56,821 nucleotides of DNA, from the IMG/VR virus record IMGVR_UViG_3300009181_000084, positions 1 through 56,821 of that record, one strand, 5' to 3'. The stretch comes from a virus. A model generated the notes under the pieces. That model saw only the letters and a program-made list of their open reading frames with translations, was not told the DNA's origin and searched no databases. The position numbers and the translations under genes were made by a program. Each line of letters starts with the position of its first letter. The first letter of the stretch is position 1. Of the stretch, positions 29,686 to 38,711 are shown piece by piece.

Positions 29686-30186
29686 ATGGAACAAACCAGA
29701 ATGTTAAAAAGAAATCCTGAGTCCACTAAAACTATTAGTAGACCTCAACCTAAAGTTGAACAAGCTAAACCTGAACCTACCACAAATTCAAGTGTAGGTG
29801 GTAGTTCACTAGATACAATGGTTTCAGCATGTGTTACAGAGTTAATGAATGCAGCAACATCATTTCATAAGTTACATTTAAAAGTAACTGGTGTAGGATC
29901 ATTTGCTGCACACAAAGCTTTAAATGAATTATATGATGCATTACCAGGTCATGCTGATGATTTAGCAGAAGGATATCAAGGAGCAGCAGAAAGAATTCTT
30001 GAATATACAGAAGCATCTCCTAGAACACTAGCATCACCTACAGAAGGATTAAGTTATATTAGAGATCTAATTACTATGGTAACAGGATTACAAGCTAAAA
30101 TGCCTTACTCTGAAATTGTTAATGACCTTGATTTAGTTAAATCTTCACTTAACTCAACCAAGTATAAATTATTATTTTTAAAATAA
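29686..30186 (+). CDS. Dps/ferritin-like protein (166 aa)
   Basis: After a disordered, lysine/proline N-terminus (1-40), residues about 45-166 form helices matching Dps proteins: SFHKLHLKVTGVGSFAAHKA, LNELYDALPGHADDLAEG, then AERILEYTEASP. Residues His61, His64, His76, Glu81, Asp84, Asp91 and Glu95 lie where Dps proteins place ferroxidase or helix-pairing residues. Dps proteins bind iron and DNA. In a virion module this one may coat or condense DNA or guard against oxidative damage. The iron site is only partly recognisable, so it may be a structural derivative. Confidence 0.7.
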   Translation: MEQTRMLKRNPESTKTISRPQPKVEQAKPEPTTNSSVGGSSLDTMVSACVTELMNAATSFHKLHLKVTGVGSFAAHKALNELYDALPGHADDLAEGYQGAAERILEYTEASPRTLASPTEGLSYIRDLITMVTGLQAKMPYSEIVNDLDLVKSSLNSTKYKLLFLK

Positions 30187-30221
30187 TTTTGTAAATTGAA
30201 ATTATTTTATTATATTATATA

Positions 30222-30229
30222 TATATTTA
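30222..30229 (+). promoter_or_regulatory. TATATTTA box upstream of 30250
   Basis: AT-rich gap of 63 bases between the Dps-like gene and the abundant structural gene; this is its best -7-like box. Confidence 0.3.
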
Positions 30230-30249
30230 TTAATTAAAATTAAATTATT

Positions 30250-31566
30250 ATGGCTTATTTTAATCATGCCTTTCAAAAGGCTTTTGTTGGAACACAAGGT
30301 TTTACTGACCTTGGTGAAGGACAACTAGGAACACCAGGTAACATTCTTACTACAGGTGATTATGCATTTGTTGATCCAACAACTTGGAATCTTGTAGATG
30401 TTAATACACCTCCAACAGGGTGTTGCCCATTAATTCTTGCTTCAGGATCTTTGTATTCTCAAGACAAGATTGGTTCTCACGGTGGATATTTAGAATCTAA
30501 TAAATCTAAAATCATCAACCCTAAGTATGTTAACAGATTCTACAGAGTAGATCCTAACATTGCTCAACAAAATGTTATCAACATTGGGTTTACACCTTTT
30601 ACTGAAGCTGATGGTGGTACTTGTGAAAGAGAATTTTTATGTGATGAGACTTACTCTTTACGTATTGATGTTAAAGGTTCTCCTGCATTAAGATTTTTAA
30701 ATCACAATGCTTACTTAACTGTTGAAGCTTACACAGGATGTTGTCCTACAGGAGCAATTGCTCCAACTCCGGTTGATGGTACTTTAGTTATGATCCAATG
30801 GGCTCAAGCAATTGTTGGTCAAATTTTACCTAATACAATTGTTGATTCAGCAAGAACAGTAATTTCTCCATTTGTTTTACCAGTAGTTACTGCTGAAGAT
30901 AATTCTTTATGGTATGCTCCAGGAACTGATACAACAGGTTTTGTTGCTCCAGCTGGTTATACAATTGGTGGTACTTGGGATAACTATGTATCTCCAGGAC
31001 ACACTCCAGGTGAATATGCAGGTATCACTTTATTTGGTGCTTATGTTGGAACTACTTTCAGTGACTGTACATTCCAAACTTCTGATTTCTTTGAAAAAGA
31101 ACCAGTTAAGTTATATGCATCATTAGTTGATTATGCAGGTAATCCATGTGAGTTTGAAGGATTATGTGTTGTTACTGAGTGTACAGGTTTACAAGCAATG
31201 GGTCTTGGTGAATCAGTTGCTAGAGATGTAATCTTGTCAGAAAGATACAGACAAAACTTCTTTGCTACTGATCTTAGAATAAGAGAGATTACTCAAGGTG
31301 ATCAAATCTTAAATACTATTAACAGAACTGCATTCTATACAAGATATTACTTGCAACATTCAGTTCCACGTTTCAATAACCCAACTGGTACATTTGATAA
31401 TGATCAATACTTACTAGAAGTTATTACAACTGGTACTGATGTTACATTTGAAGATTTTGTTACAAATTGGATTGATGCATGTGGTAACTGTATTGAGCTT
31501 GAAGTAATTAGTGCAATTACAGCTTGTACTCCACTTATTCCATTGGAAGCTGCTCCAATTTCATAA
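30250..31566 (+). CDS. Abundant structural protein, MAYFNHAFQK family (438 aa)
   Basis: MAYFNHAFQKAFVGTQGFTD..., with paired cysteines (GCCPLI, GCCPTG) and segments such as HGGYLESNKSKIINPKYVNR and EFLCDETYSLRIDVKGSPAL. Like the capsid gene it prefers C-ending Asn and Phe codons and CGT arginine in part, so it is probably highly expressed. From memory, homologues occur as conserved structural proteins in large Bacteroidota phages. A tail-tube or surface-lattice protein is possible, and I cannot decide between these. It is followed by a strong terminator. Confidence 0.7.
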   Translation: MAYFNHAFQKAFVGTQGFTDLGEGQLGTPGNILTTGDYAFVDPTTWNLVDVNTPPTGCCPLILASGSLYSQDKIGSHGGYLESNKSKIINPKYVNRFYRVDPNIAQQNVINIGFTPFTEADGGTCEREFLCDETYSLRIDVKGSPALRFLNHNAYLTVEAYTGCCPTGAIAPTPVDGTLVMIQWAQAIVGQILPNTIVDSARTVISPFVLPVVTAEDNSLWYAPGTDTTGFVAPAGYTIGGTWDNYVSPGHTPGEYAGITLFGAYVGTTFSDCTFQTSDFFEKEPVKLYASLVDYAGNPCEFEGLCVVTECTGLQAMGLGESVARDVILSERYRQNFFATDLRIREITQGDQILNTINRTAFYTRYYLQHSVPRFNNPTGTFDNDQYLLEVITTGTDVTFEDFVTNWIDACGNCIELEVISAITACTPLIPLEAAPIS

Positions 31567-31591
31567 GTAGAAAGCAAATTATATTACTAAC

Positions 31592-31627
31592 AAAGGGAGG
31601 TGAATTTATTTTCCCTCCCTTTTTTTA
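31592..31627 (+). terminator. Terminator after 30250-31566
   Basis: AAAGGGAGG/CCTCCCTTT, a 9-bp perfect stem, then TTTTT. Confidence 0.85.
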
Positions 31628-31636
31628 TAAATTATT

Positions 31637-32182
31637 ATGGCACATCATTTATTAAGTTTAGAAGTACCTACTGTAATGAATACTTGTATAATGTCAATAT
31701 TAGACACAAGTATTTATTCTCCATTGATGCCCGTATCATGTCCTACATTAAATGTAACCGTACCTGGATTTAATTATTCTTCTCAAATTACAACAGTGCC
31801 CGGAGGAAACACAATTCTTACAGCATGTGATTTACAATTACAAACTCAAGGATGTGATGGTACAGTGTTTAGTGATTTACCAGATGGTATATATGTTATT
31901 AAATATAGTGTGTCTCCTAATGATACAGTATTTGTAATATATAATCATTTAAGAATTACAAGAGCATTAAATATTTATAATAATATTTTATGTAAATTAG
32001 ATCTTGCTGCGTGTGAACCACCAGCAAATATTCAAAAGAAATTAGAAATATTAAAGATGGCTAAGATGTACTTGGATGCTGCAAAAGCAAAAGTAGAATT
32101 TTGTCATGAACCAACTCATGGAATGACCTTATATAATTATGCATTGCAAATAATGCGTAAGATTGAGTGTAAAAATTGTTAA
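31637..32182 (+). CDS. Cysteine-containing structural protein (181 aa)
   Basis: N-terminal half is beta-rich (LNVTVPGFNYSSQITTVPGG, LPDGIYVIKYSVSPNDTVFV); C-terminal half is helical (IQKKLEILKMAKMYLDAAKA, ending MRKIECKNC). Six or more cysteines. It is the first of a cysteine-rich set (31637-36268), most of which seem related to virion surface parts. No family name can be given. Confidence 0.6.
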   Translation: MAHHLLSLEVPTVMNTCIMSILDTSIYSPLMPVSCPTLNVTVPGFNYSSQITTVPGGNTILTACDLQLQTQGCDGTVFSDLPDGIYVIKYSVSPNDTVFVIYNHLRITRALNIYNNILCKLDLAACEPPANIQKKLEILKMAKMYLDAAKAKVEFCHEPTHGMTLYNYALQIMRKIECKNC

Positions 32183-32201
32183 ACCATTAAAAACCAACAA
32201 G

Positions 32202-32339
32202 ATGGCTAAATGTTCAAACTGCAGTAAAATTTTATCATGTGGATGTCAAAAAAGAGTTGCATCAAATAAAGCACAGGTATGTACAAACTGTATTTCAGCT
32301 TATGAAATGAAACTTAAACAATTACAACCAAAAAAATAA
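32202..32339 (+). CDS. Tiny zinc-ribbon-like protein (45 aa)
   Basis: From ATG 32202: MAKCSNCSKILSCGCQKRVA, then QVCTNCISAYEMKLKQLQ. The pattern Cys-x2-Cys, Cys-x-Cys, Cys-x2-Cys is a compact zinc-binding arrangement. I recall similar small proteins next to cysteine-rich structural genes in Bacteroidota phages. It may bind metal as part of the virion or act on nucleic acid. Confidence 0.65.
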   Translation: MAKCSNCSKILSCGCQKRVASNKAQVCTNCISAYEMKLKQLQPKK

Positions 32340-32344
32340 TTAAA

Positions 32345-33910
32345 ATGGCATCACTATATAAGTTATATAATTGTTTTAATGATGAGGTAATATATACGGA
32401 TACTGCTAACTGTCCTCTATGTAGTTCATATGTTGATAAATTAATGCCTACTACTTTATCACCAATTAGTTGTTGGTATGTAACAAGAGTAACTACTGTA
32501 GTATATCCATTAATTCCTGTAGTATTTAGTGAAACACCATGTATACCTTGTGTAACTAAATGTTATACAATTACTGGTATAGGAAATGTAACTTATATAG
32601 ATCATTTTAATCATCTTAGAAATGAAACTACACCAGCAAGAATATGTTCAAGTTCATATCCAGATGCTGTAGGTATTGATATTAATATTACAATGGGTTT
32701 ACCATGTGTAGTAGTTCCTAATGCTAAATTATTTGAATGTGTAGATGTATGTTATGAATTAACTAATTGTGAAACAGATGAAGTTATACAATCTAATTCA
32801 CAAGAATTAGCATTTCCATATTCACTTGGGCAAATTGTTACACTTGCTGAATTTCCAGGATGTTGGGAAATAACAATTGCAGAATTATGTATATCTCCTA
32901 TTCCTGTAACAGTACTTATTACATATACAGATTGTACTGAATGTATTCCTATAATTAATTACAGATTAGAATCATGTGATCCAGCAGATGATTTTGTATT
33001 ATATACATCAGAAGACTTATCAGTATATTTAGATAAAATAGTAACTCTTGATGAATATGAAGGATGCTTTTATGTAACTATATACAATGGTGATGTACCT
33101 TCTCCAGTAGTAGTAACAGTATCAATTGCTTATGATACATGTCAAGAATGTACTGTAACAAGATATGCAGTAATAGATTGTGAAGGTATAGCTCCAACAG
33201 TATATACTACTACTGATTTATCTGCATACTTAACATCTATTATTAAACTTAAATTCTGTCCTGAGTCATGTTACTATGTTGAAGAAACTGATATAAATAC
33301 TTCAGATGATTTAGTTATAGTAGAAGCAGTATATGAGTCATGTGAAGTATGTTTAACTAATACAGTATGTTTCTGTAGTACAATAACTAATAACAGTGAT
33401 GCTACTGCAGTTTTCTCATTTGAAGATTGTGACAATATAATTAAATCAATTACATTAGCAGCAGGAGCAACTAGTGTAAAGTTTTGTGTATTAAGATGGA
33501 TCTACCCTGAAGGATGGATACTTCCTGAAATATATACTGATAATGGACCATGTGTAGATAATGGATGTCCATCAGATGTTCCTTTTAAAAGTGTAAGACC
33601 AGGATATAATTCTCCAGCATGTTCAACTGAATACTATGAAAGAATAGCTTGTTCATACTCTCAGATCTTATATAAAGACGTTATAGCACAAAGATATGGT
33701 ATTGCTCCATGTTGTCCAGAAGATGAGTTATATAGACTTGATATTAAATTTCAATTATTAGAGTTACAAGCAATTTTAAATCCTGATTATGTATGTAGAC
33801 CTTTTCAGGATTGTTGTACACATAATACAGGTTGTGGATGTGGATGTAATATTCCTAATACTAATAGTTGTCAACAAACTATAAATTGTGGTTGCGGTTG
33901 CAATTCTTAA
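32345..33910 (+). CDS. Cysteine-rich repeat protein (521 aa)
   Basis: Residues about 131-333 hold three repeats of about 67 residues with the layout Y.L.(N/S)C......Y(T/S).(D/E)LS.Y...I.TL.E..GC.(Y/W).(V/I)..., then a closing Y..C..C pair (YTDCTECIP, YDTCQECTV, YESCEVCLT). The repeat units resemble those I remember from appendage proteins of aquatic Bacteroidota phages. The C-terminus is a string of Cys-Gly pairs (GCGCGCNI, NCGCGCNS), suggesting metal binding or cross-linking. A virion surface protein is the best guess. Confidence 0.65.
   Translation: MASLYKLYNCFNDEVIYTDTANCPLCSSYVDKLMPTTLSPISCWYVTRVTTVVYPLIPVVFSETPCIPCVTKCYTITGIGNVTYIDHFNHLRNETTPARICSSSYPDAVGIDINITMGLPCVVVPNAKLFECVDVCYELTNCETDEVIQSNSQELAFPYSLGQIVTLAEFPGCWEITIAELCISPIPVTVLITYTDCTECIPIINYRLESCDPADDFVLYTSEDLSVYLDKIVTLDEYEGCFYVTIYNGDVPSPVVVTVSIAYDTCQECTVTRYAVIDCEGIAPTVYTTTDLSAYLTSIIKLKFCPESCYYVEETDINTSDDLVIVEAVYESCEVCLTNTVCFCSTITNNSDATAVFSFEDCDNIIKSITLAAGATSVKFCVLRWIYPEGWILPEIYTDNGPCVDNGCPSDVPFKSVRPGYNSPACSTEYYERIACSYSQILYKDVIAQRYGIAPCCPEDELYRLDIKFQLLELQAILNPDYVCRPFQDCCTHNTGCGCGCNIPNTNSCQQTINCGCGCNS
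32735..33344 (+). repeat. Three cysteine-rich coding repeats
   Basis: Tandem 67-codon units in the gene at 32345; each ends in a C-x2-C pair. DNA identity between units is low. Confidence 0.6.
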
Positions 33911-33945
33911 TTAAAATTGTTATATTATAAATAGATACTAAAGAT

Positions 33946-35394
33946 ATGAAACCATTAAATTTTGATAATTCACCATGTAGTCCAACTTCTTCAAATTGTG
34001 TAATTTGGGCAGGTCCGGATTTAAAGTGTATAAACTTATGTAGAGGAGATTCTATTACAGATGTAGTTGAAAAACTAGCAACTGAGTTATGTGCAATTTT
34101 AGATACATTAAGTATTACTTCTTATGATCTTGATTGTTTCAATCTAGTAAATTGTGCACCAAGTACTTTTACTGATTTAATTAATTTCTTAATAGTTAAA
34201 GTATGTGAACTTGAAAATGTTCCACTTACTCCTGATGTACCTCCTTCTAGTGGATGTCCTACAGATTGTATAGTATCAGTAGCACCATGTTTTGTATCTG
34301 GTACTATAACTACAATGAATCTTACTGAGTATGTAATTGCTATTGGTGAAAAAATATGTGCAATTATTGATCTTAATGCATTACAAGATATAGCAATTAG
34401 TGATTTAGATGTAAGAGTAACTACTTTAGAAAATACAGTACCTCCAACATATACTACACCTACTATGGTAATGGCAGATACATTGCCTTCAATACCAGCT
34501 TTACTAGTTGGAAGTACACAAGGTATTGATACTGTTATAAATTCATATGTAAATCAAATTTGGTTTCCATATGTTACAGCTACAGGTGATACAGGATGTT
34601 TATTAACTGCAGTAGGAAATCAAACTGTTGCACCTACTGATTTTTCAAAAGTAAATCCTCTTGCACAGATGTCTGTACAATATGCAGGATTATGGGTAGC
34701 ACCGGCAACATCAGTATGTGATACAATTAATAATATTTGGGCATGTATTGAAGATTTAAGAAATGGAAGCGTAACAGTTTCTGCTTTAGATACTGCTACA
34801 GTTAATATGACTGTAACAGGAGGACCAGCATATGTAATTAGTGCAGATGTAATTCCTTCAGCTATATCAGTTGCAGATACTGCAACAGTAAATTTATCAG
34901 TTGGTGCAGGTCCAACATATACACTTACAGCAGATGTAATAGTACCAGGTGCAATGTTTGCACAAATACAACCACCAACTTTATTAAAAGTTACACCAAA
35001 TTTAACAACTAGTTTAATTAGTGGTACTACAATACTTTTAACAGAAATATATGATGATGATAATGCATATGATCCTGTCACAGGTTTATGGACTTGTCCA
35101 GCAACAGGAATATATAACTTTAGTTTTTATGTACATTTATCAGAAGGACTTGTTGGTTTTACATCAGGTAGTATTGTAGCTGGTATTACAAGTAGTACAG
35201 GTTCAATATATCATGTAGCTTCTACATGTGGAATTACTAATCAATCATTATATGTTGATCTTAATGGAACTATGTTAGGATTAGAAGTGAATATAGGTAC
35301 TCAAGTATGTCTTAGAGTAGTTAATTTTTCTGATGTAGATTATACAACATCTAGTGGTGATATTGCAAAAATGACAATACAAAAAGTTAAATAA
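33946..35394 (+). CDS. Cysteine-rich fibre protein with C1q-like head (482 aa)
   Basis: N-terminal module (about 1-50) PCSPTSSNCVIWAGPDLKCI and GDSITDVVEKLATELCAIL, similar to the N-terminus of the next gene. A middle linker follows with DTATVNMTVTGG and DTATVNLSVGAG repeats. The C-terminal 135 residues (TEIYDDDNAYDPVTGLWTCP, TGIYNFSFYVHLSEG) match a C1q/TNF-like jelly-roll domain that phage fibres use for receptor binding. So this is probably a trimeric receptor-binding or appendage protein with an N-terminal virion anchor. Confidence 0.65.
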   Translation: MKPLNFDNSPCSPTSSNCVIWAGPDLKCINLCRGDSITDVVEKLATELCAILDTLSITSYDLDCFNLVNCAPSTFTDLINFLIVKVCELENVPLTPDVPPSSGCPTDCIVSVAPCFVSGTITTMNLTEYVIAIGEKICAIIDLNALQDIAISDLDVRVTTLENTVPPTYTTPTMVMADTLPSIPALLVGSTQGIDTVINSYVNQIWFPYVTATGDTGCLLTAVGNQTVAPTDFSKVNPLAQMSVQYAGLWVAPATSVCDTINNIWACIEDLRNGSVTVSALDTATVNMTVTGGPAYVISADVIPSAISVADTATVNLSVGAGPTYTLTADVIVPGAMFAQIQPPTLLKVTPNLTTSLISGTTILLTEIYDDDNAYDPVTGLWTCPATGIYNFSFYVHLSEGLVGFTSGSIVAGITSSTGSIYHVASTCGITNQSLYVDLNGTMLGLEVNIGTQVCLRVVNFSDVDYTTSSGDIAKMTIQKVK

Positions 35395-35404
35395 ATAAAA
35401 TACT

Positions 35405-36268
35405 ATGAATACATGTATAAAATGCGGATGTGAAGATGCTTACCCTTCTTTACCTCCATGCCCAACTCCAGTAGATTGTCCTAATCCACAACCATGTGCA
35501 GAATTTTTTGATGCTAATTGTGTTGTATATACAGGAGAAGCTTTAATGTGTGGTGATGATATTATAATTCCAAGTGGTGCAAGTGTTGCTGAAGCTTTTG
35601 CTGATCTTATATTATATTTACAAAACAATGGAGCATTAACATGTGGTACTCCCCCACCACCTCTTTGTACTTCTAGTGCATTTACTTATATTAAAAATAC
35701 AGTACTTGCAATGGTTAATTTACCATCAATAACTCCATATGATGCATTTCAGGATTTTCTTACAACAGGAGTATTACTTTCTAATGGACCAACTAATATT
35801 TGTTGTCCTACATGTGGACCTTATATGCTTACAAGTGTTGAAGTATTTGGAAAATTATATGAAGCAGCAGGAGGAGTTATAAACTGTTGTAATAATATTT
35901 ATGCATCAATAGAAACTTATAATCAATATAATGAATTTACAGGAGGTACATTATCACCATGTAATAATGGATTTACAACTGCTGTAAATGATCTTGCAAA
36001 TTTAACAGGTGCTCCATTACAAATAGCAGAAAGTGGTATTGTTGAAAATGGTTCATTAAATGTTGATGGTTCAACTAATATTCCTGACTTTATTGCAATG
36101 ATAGAAGCTTTTATTATTGTTGATCCAACTACAACTTATTTAGGAATAACTGAATTACTTCAAAGATTAGGAATTGTAATTGAATGTTGTGAAAATTTTA
36201 TATTCATAGGAGGAGAAGAGTCTTATGCATTATGGCAAGAAACTGGAGGATGTGCTCCTATTTTATAA
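35405..36268 (+). CDS. Cysteine-rich anchor-module protein (287 aa)
   Basis: Begins MNTCIKCGCEDAYPSLPPCP, and residues about 36-70 (NCVVYTGEALMCGDDIIIPS, GASVAEAFADLIL) align with the N-terminal module of the preceding fibre protein (NCVIWAGPDLKC...GDSITDVVEKLA). The rest is helical/beta with several further cysteine pairs (NICCPTCGP, INCCNNIYA, IECCENFIF). It probably shares the same docking site or partners with the preceding protein. A terminator follows at 36308. Confidence 0.6.
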   Translation: MNTCIKCGCEDAYPSLPPCPTPVDCPNPQPCAEFFDANCVVYTGEALMCGDDIIIPSGASVAEAFADLILYLQNNGALTCGTPPPPLCTSSAFTYIKNTVLAMVNLPSITPYDAFQDFLTTGVLLSNGPTNICCPTCGPYMLTSVEVFGKLYEAAGGVINCCNNIYASIETYNQYNEFTGGTLSPCNNGFTTAVNDLANLTGAPLQIAESGIVENGSLNVDGSTNIPDFIAMIEAFIIVDPTTTYLGITELLQRLGIVIECCENFIFIGGEESYALWQETGGCAPIL

Positions 36269-36307
36269 TATTGTCGCAGTTTGTTGGTTTCTGTGGCTAA
36301 CAACGAG

Positions 36308-36344
36308 ACCCCGGTATGTATTTTATTACCGGGGTTATTTTTTA
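36308..36344 (+). terminator. Terminator after 35405-36268
   Basis: ACCCCGGTA/TACCGGGGT, a perfect 9-bp GC-rich stem followed by TATTTTTT. Confidence 0.85.
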
Positions 36345-36362
36345 TATATGAGTTATATATAT

Positions 36363-36370
36363 TATATTTG
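36363..36370 (+). promoter_or_regulatory. TATATTTG -7 box for 36425 onward
   Basis: Follows the terminator and precedes the start by 55 bases; probably drives the collar-hub-cargo genes. Confidence 0.55.
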
Positions 36371-36424
36371 TTTAACTTGTAATTTTTATAAGTCTGAAAA
36401 TTTTAGTATATTAATGTATAAGGT

Positions 36425-37015
36425 ATGGAAAGTAAAATATTTAAGGGACCAGATGTAAAAGGTAAAAGATTTAGACAAGATGTATATCATGTATTAAATA
36501 GACAATTCTATAAAGCATTTAAAGAAAAGTATCCTAAGTATAAGGATGTAGACACTAAAGACTTATATAAAATATGTACAACATTTCATAATTTATTTTT
36601 TGAAACAGTAATTGAAACCAGGGATGGTGTAAAGTTACCAGAGAATTTAGGTAACATATTTATTGGTACATGTCAAACAAGTAAGTTTAGAAGAAACATT
36701 GATTTTGGCAAGTCAACAAAATATGGAGTAATAGTAACAAATACAAATTGGGATACAGATGGCAAGCTTGCTAAAATCTTTTATACTAATAATGCTACTA
36801 AGTATACTTTTAGTAATAGGGAATGCTGGGCTTTTGCAGGATGTAGAAACTTTAAAAGAAGTGTAGCTAAAACATATTCAGAAAATTGGCCTATGTATAT
36901 ACAGGTTGATCCAATGAAAAAAATACGTAAGATGTTTACTAAGTCTAGGCAAAAGGATTACGTTAAAGGTATTGAAAAAGAAAAGTTAAAAACATATAAT
37001 GAATTTGATATATGA
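36425..37015 (+). CDS. Conserved collar-region protein (196 aa)
   Basis: MESKIFKGPDVKGKRFRQDV, LYKICTTFHNLFFETVIETR and DGVKLPENLGNIFIGTCQTS, then GKLAKIFYTNNATKYTFSNR and ECWAFAGCRNFKRSVAKTYS. The phrases 'RDGV.LPE.LG.IFIGT' and 'W.F..CR.FKRSVAK' are ones I remember as conserved in crAss-like and related phages, without a firm function. Basic and DNA-binding-like in composition. It overlaps the next gene by four bases. Confidence 0.6.
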   Translation: MESKIFKGPDVKGKRFRQDVYHVLNRQFYKAFKEKYPKYKDVDTKDLYKICTTFHNLFFETVIETRDGVKLPENLGNIFIGTCQTSKFRRNIDFGKSTKYGVIVTNTNWDTDGKLAKIFYTNNATKYTFSNRECWAFAGCRNFKRSVAKTYSENWPMYIQVDPMKKIRKMFTKSRQKDYVKGIEKEKLKTYNEFDI

Positions 37016-37683
37016 CAACAATTGGTGAAGCAATATCAAGAGTTAGGAATGCACTTAAAGCTGTAAAAGAAGATCCATTCTTAACTGATAGAACAATATA
37101 TTTTGCAATATCAAAATATGGGAAATCTCTTTTAAAGAGAGAAGATAATCAGAACAGGTTAATGAAGATAAGTTCAATATTTTCTACCTTAACATTTGTT
37201 GAATTAATAGATGTAGATAAAGTAGAGGCAGGATGCTTTGGTATTACCTCTGGTTGTTATATTAAAAGAACTAAAGAAAGACTACCTAAGTTTTTTGATG
37301 GACTTAATGGCCCACTTATACGTACTGTATCTTCATTAGATACATCAGTAGAATTATTTAGAACTGACCCAGGTACATATTCTTCTATGACTAAAGTAAA
37401 TAGTTTCAGATATAATACTAGAAAATATTTCTGGTATTTAGATGGTTATTTATATATGCCTAATGTTCCATGGGAAGCAATTAAAGTAGAGGGTATGTTT
37501 GAAGATACTATTACAGGTTTTACATGTGATACATCTCAAGAATGTAGATTTAGAAATGATGATCAATTAATGTTCCCAGATTACTTATTTGGTGAAATTG
37601 AACAATATGTATTAAAAGAATTAACTATGTCTATTAATGTACCTGCAAATGGTCCTGATGATAGTCAAAACTCATTAAGATAA
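37012..37683 (+). CDS. Conserved collar/ring protein (223 aa)
   Basis: MTTIGEAISRVRNALKAVKE, DPFLTDRTIYFAISKYGKSL and LLKREDNQNRLMKISSIFST make up a helical N-terminal half. The second half is beta-rich (KYFWYLDGYLYMPNVPWEAI, VEGMFEDTI). I associate this pattern with a collar or ring component of crAss-like phages, which joins portal and tail. It overlaps or abuts genes on both sides, as expected for a co-assembled set. Confidence 0.65.
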   Translation: MTTIGEAISRVRNALKAVKEDPFLTDRTIYFAISKYGKSLLKREDNQNRLMKISSIFSTLTFVELIDVDKVEAGCFGITSGCYIKRTKERLPKFFDGLNGPLIRTVSSLDTSVELFRTDPGTYSSMTKVNSFRYNTRKYFWYLDGYLYMPNVPWEAIKVEGMFEDTITGFTCDTSQECRFRNDDQLMFPDYLFGEIEQYVLKELTMSINVPANGPDDSQNSLR

Positions 37684-38699
37684 TGGACTTTAATTATACT
37701 CTCAAGTTTAGAACATTTGACCAGTTACTGGAAGATGTTACTATTGACTTAAATACATATGCTCTTGAAAATTTAATTGAGCCTCAACAACTAATTAAAG
37801 TTGCAAAAAGAGTAACATATGATTTAGGTCTCAGAATTAATATGACTAAAGAAGCCATATTAGAAGTAGAACATCATAAGGTAAAATTACCTGATGATTT
37901 CTATGTAATGAACTTTGGGTCAATATGTGGATCATTTAGACAAGAAGTAGGATATCAATCTGGAGGTACTACTACTATGGAAGTACCTTATACTGAAGTA
38001 CCAAGTACAGTAGATTTATGTGCACCTCCTACAGTTAATTGTAGTACTTGTAATGCTAATCCATGTAATCATACTATTGCTTGTGCAAACACTACATTTA
38101 ATAATACTCCTGTATTAGTTCCACAATATGATCCTAATAATCCATTTGGTAATACTTGTATAAGACCAAGAGTATTTTCTAACTGTAAAGGTGAAGCATT
38201 TGAATTAATCCAAGTAATACCTACTGGAGAAACAAGAATATATGAATCACTTATTCCTTTAAGGTTCAGATCTTCAAGAGAAATAGAATGTGATTGTCCT
38301 AATCTTTATCTTAATGCAGCTAATGAAGCATGGATTAAAGATGGTTTCTTACATACTACTTTTGATTGTGGCAAAGTATATATTAATTATCAAGGAGCAC
38401 TAGAAGATGATAATGGTAACTTATTAGTTCCGGATCATGATGAAATTAATGAGTATTATGAATATGCAATGAAGCAAAGAATATTTGAAAACTTGTATAT
38501 GAATGGTGAAGATGTATTACAAAAATTACAACTCATAGAACAAAGATTAAAAGCTGCAAGAAATTATGCTTTAACAATTGTTAACACACCTAACTTTGCA
38601 GAGATGAAAGGGTTATGGATGGCTAACAGAAGAGCACAGTATTCTAGATACTATGACATGTTTAAAAGTTTTAACTATAACAGTATGCGGATATTATAA
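37683..38699 (+). CDS. Collar/adaptor protein with cysteine insertion (338 aa)
   Basis: N-terminal half FNYTLKFRTFDQLLEDVTID and TKEAILEVEHHKVKLPDDFY resembles connector-type proteins. At about residues 108-160 a cysteine-rich loop is inserted (NCSTCNANPCNHTIACANTT). The C-terminal half has long helices (FENLYMNGEDVLQKLQLIEQ) and RRAQYSRYYDMFKSFNYN. The insertion may be a metal-binding surface loop shared in style with the cysteine cluster upstream. Likely a ring protein of the collar. Confidence 0.6.
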   Translation: MDFNYTLKFRTFDQLLEDVTIDLNTYALENLIEPQQLIKVAKRVTYDLGLRINMTKEAILEVEHHKVKLPDDFYVMNFGSICGSFRQEVGYQSGGTTTMEVPYTEVPSTVDLCAPPTVNCSTCNANPCNHTIACANTTFNNTPVLVPQYDPNNPFGNTCIRPRVFSNCKGEAFELIQVIPTGETRIYESLIPLRFRSSREIECDCPNLYLNAANEAWIKDGFLHTTFDCGKVYINYQGALEDDNGNLLVPDHDEINEYYEYAMKQRIFENLYMNGEDVLQKLQLIEQRLKAARNYALTIVNTPNFAEMKGLWMANRRAQYSRYYDMFKSFNYNSMRIL

Positions 38700-38711
38700 T
38701 ATTATTATGTT

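Noticed and set aside
30250-31566. Contractile tail sheath
   Set aside because: No sheath motifs, no baseplate genes nearby, and the surrounding order points to a short-tailed phage; the role was left open.
34620-35081. 153-codon minus-strand frame
   Set aside because: Shadow inside the cysteine-rich fibre gene, with no upstream signal.
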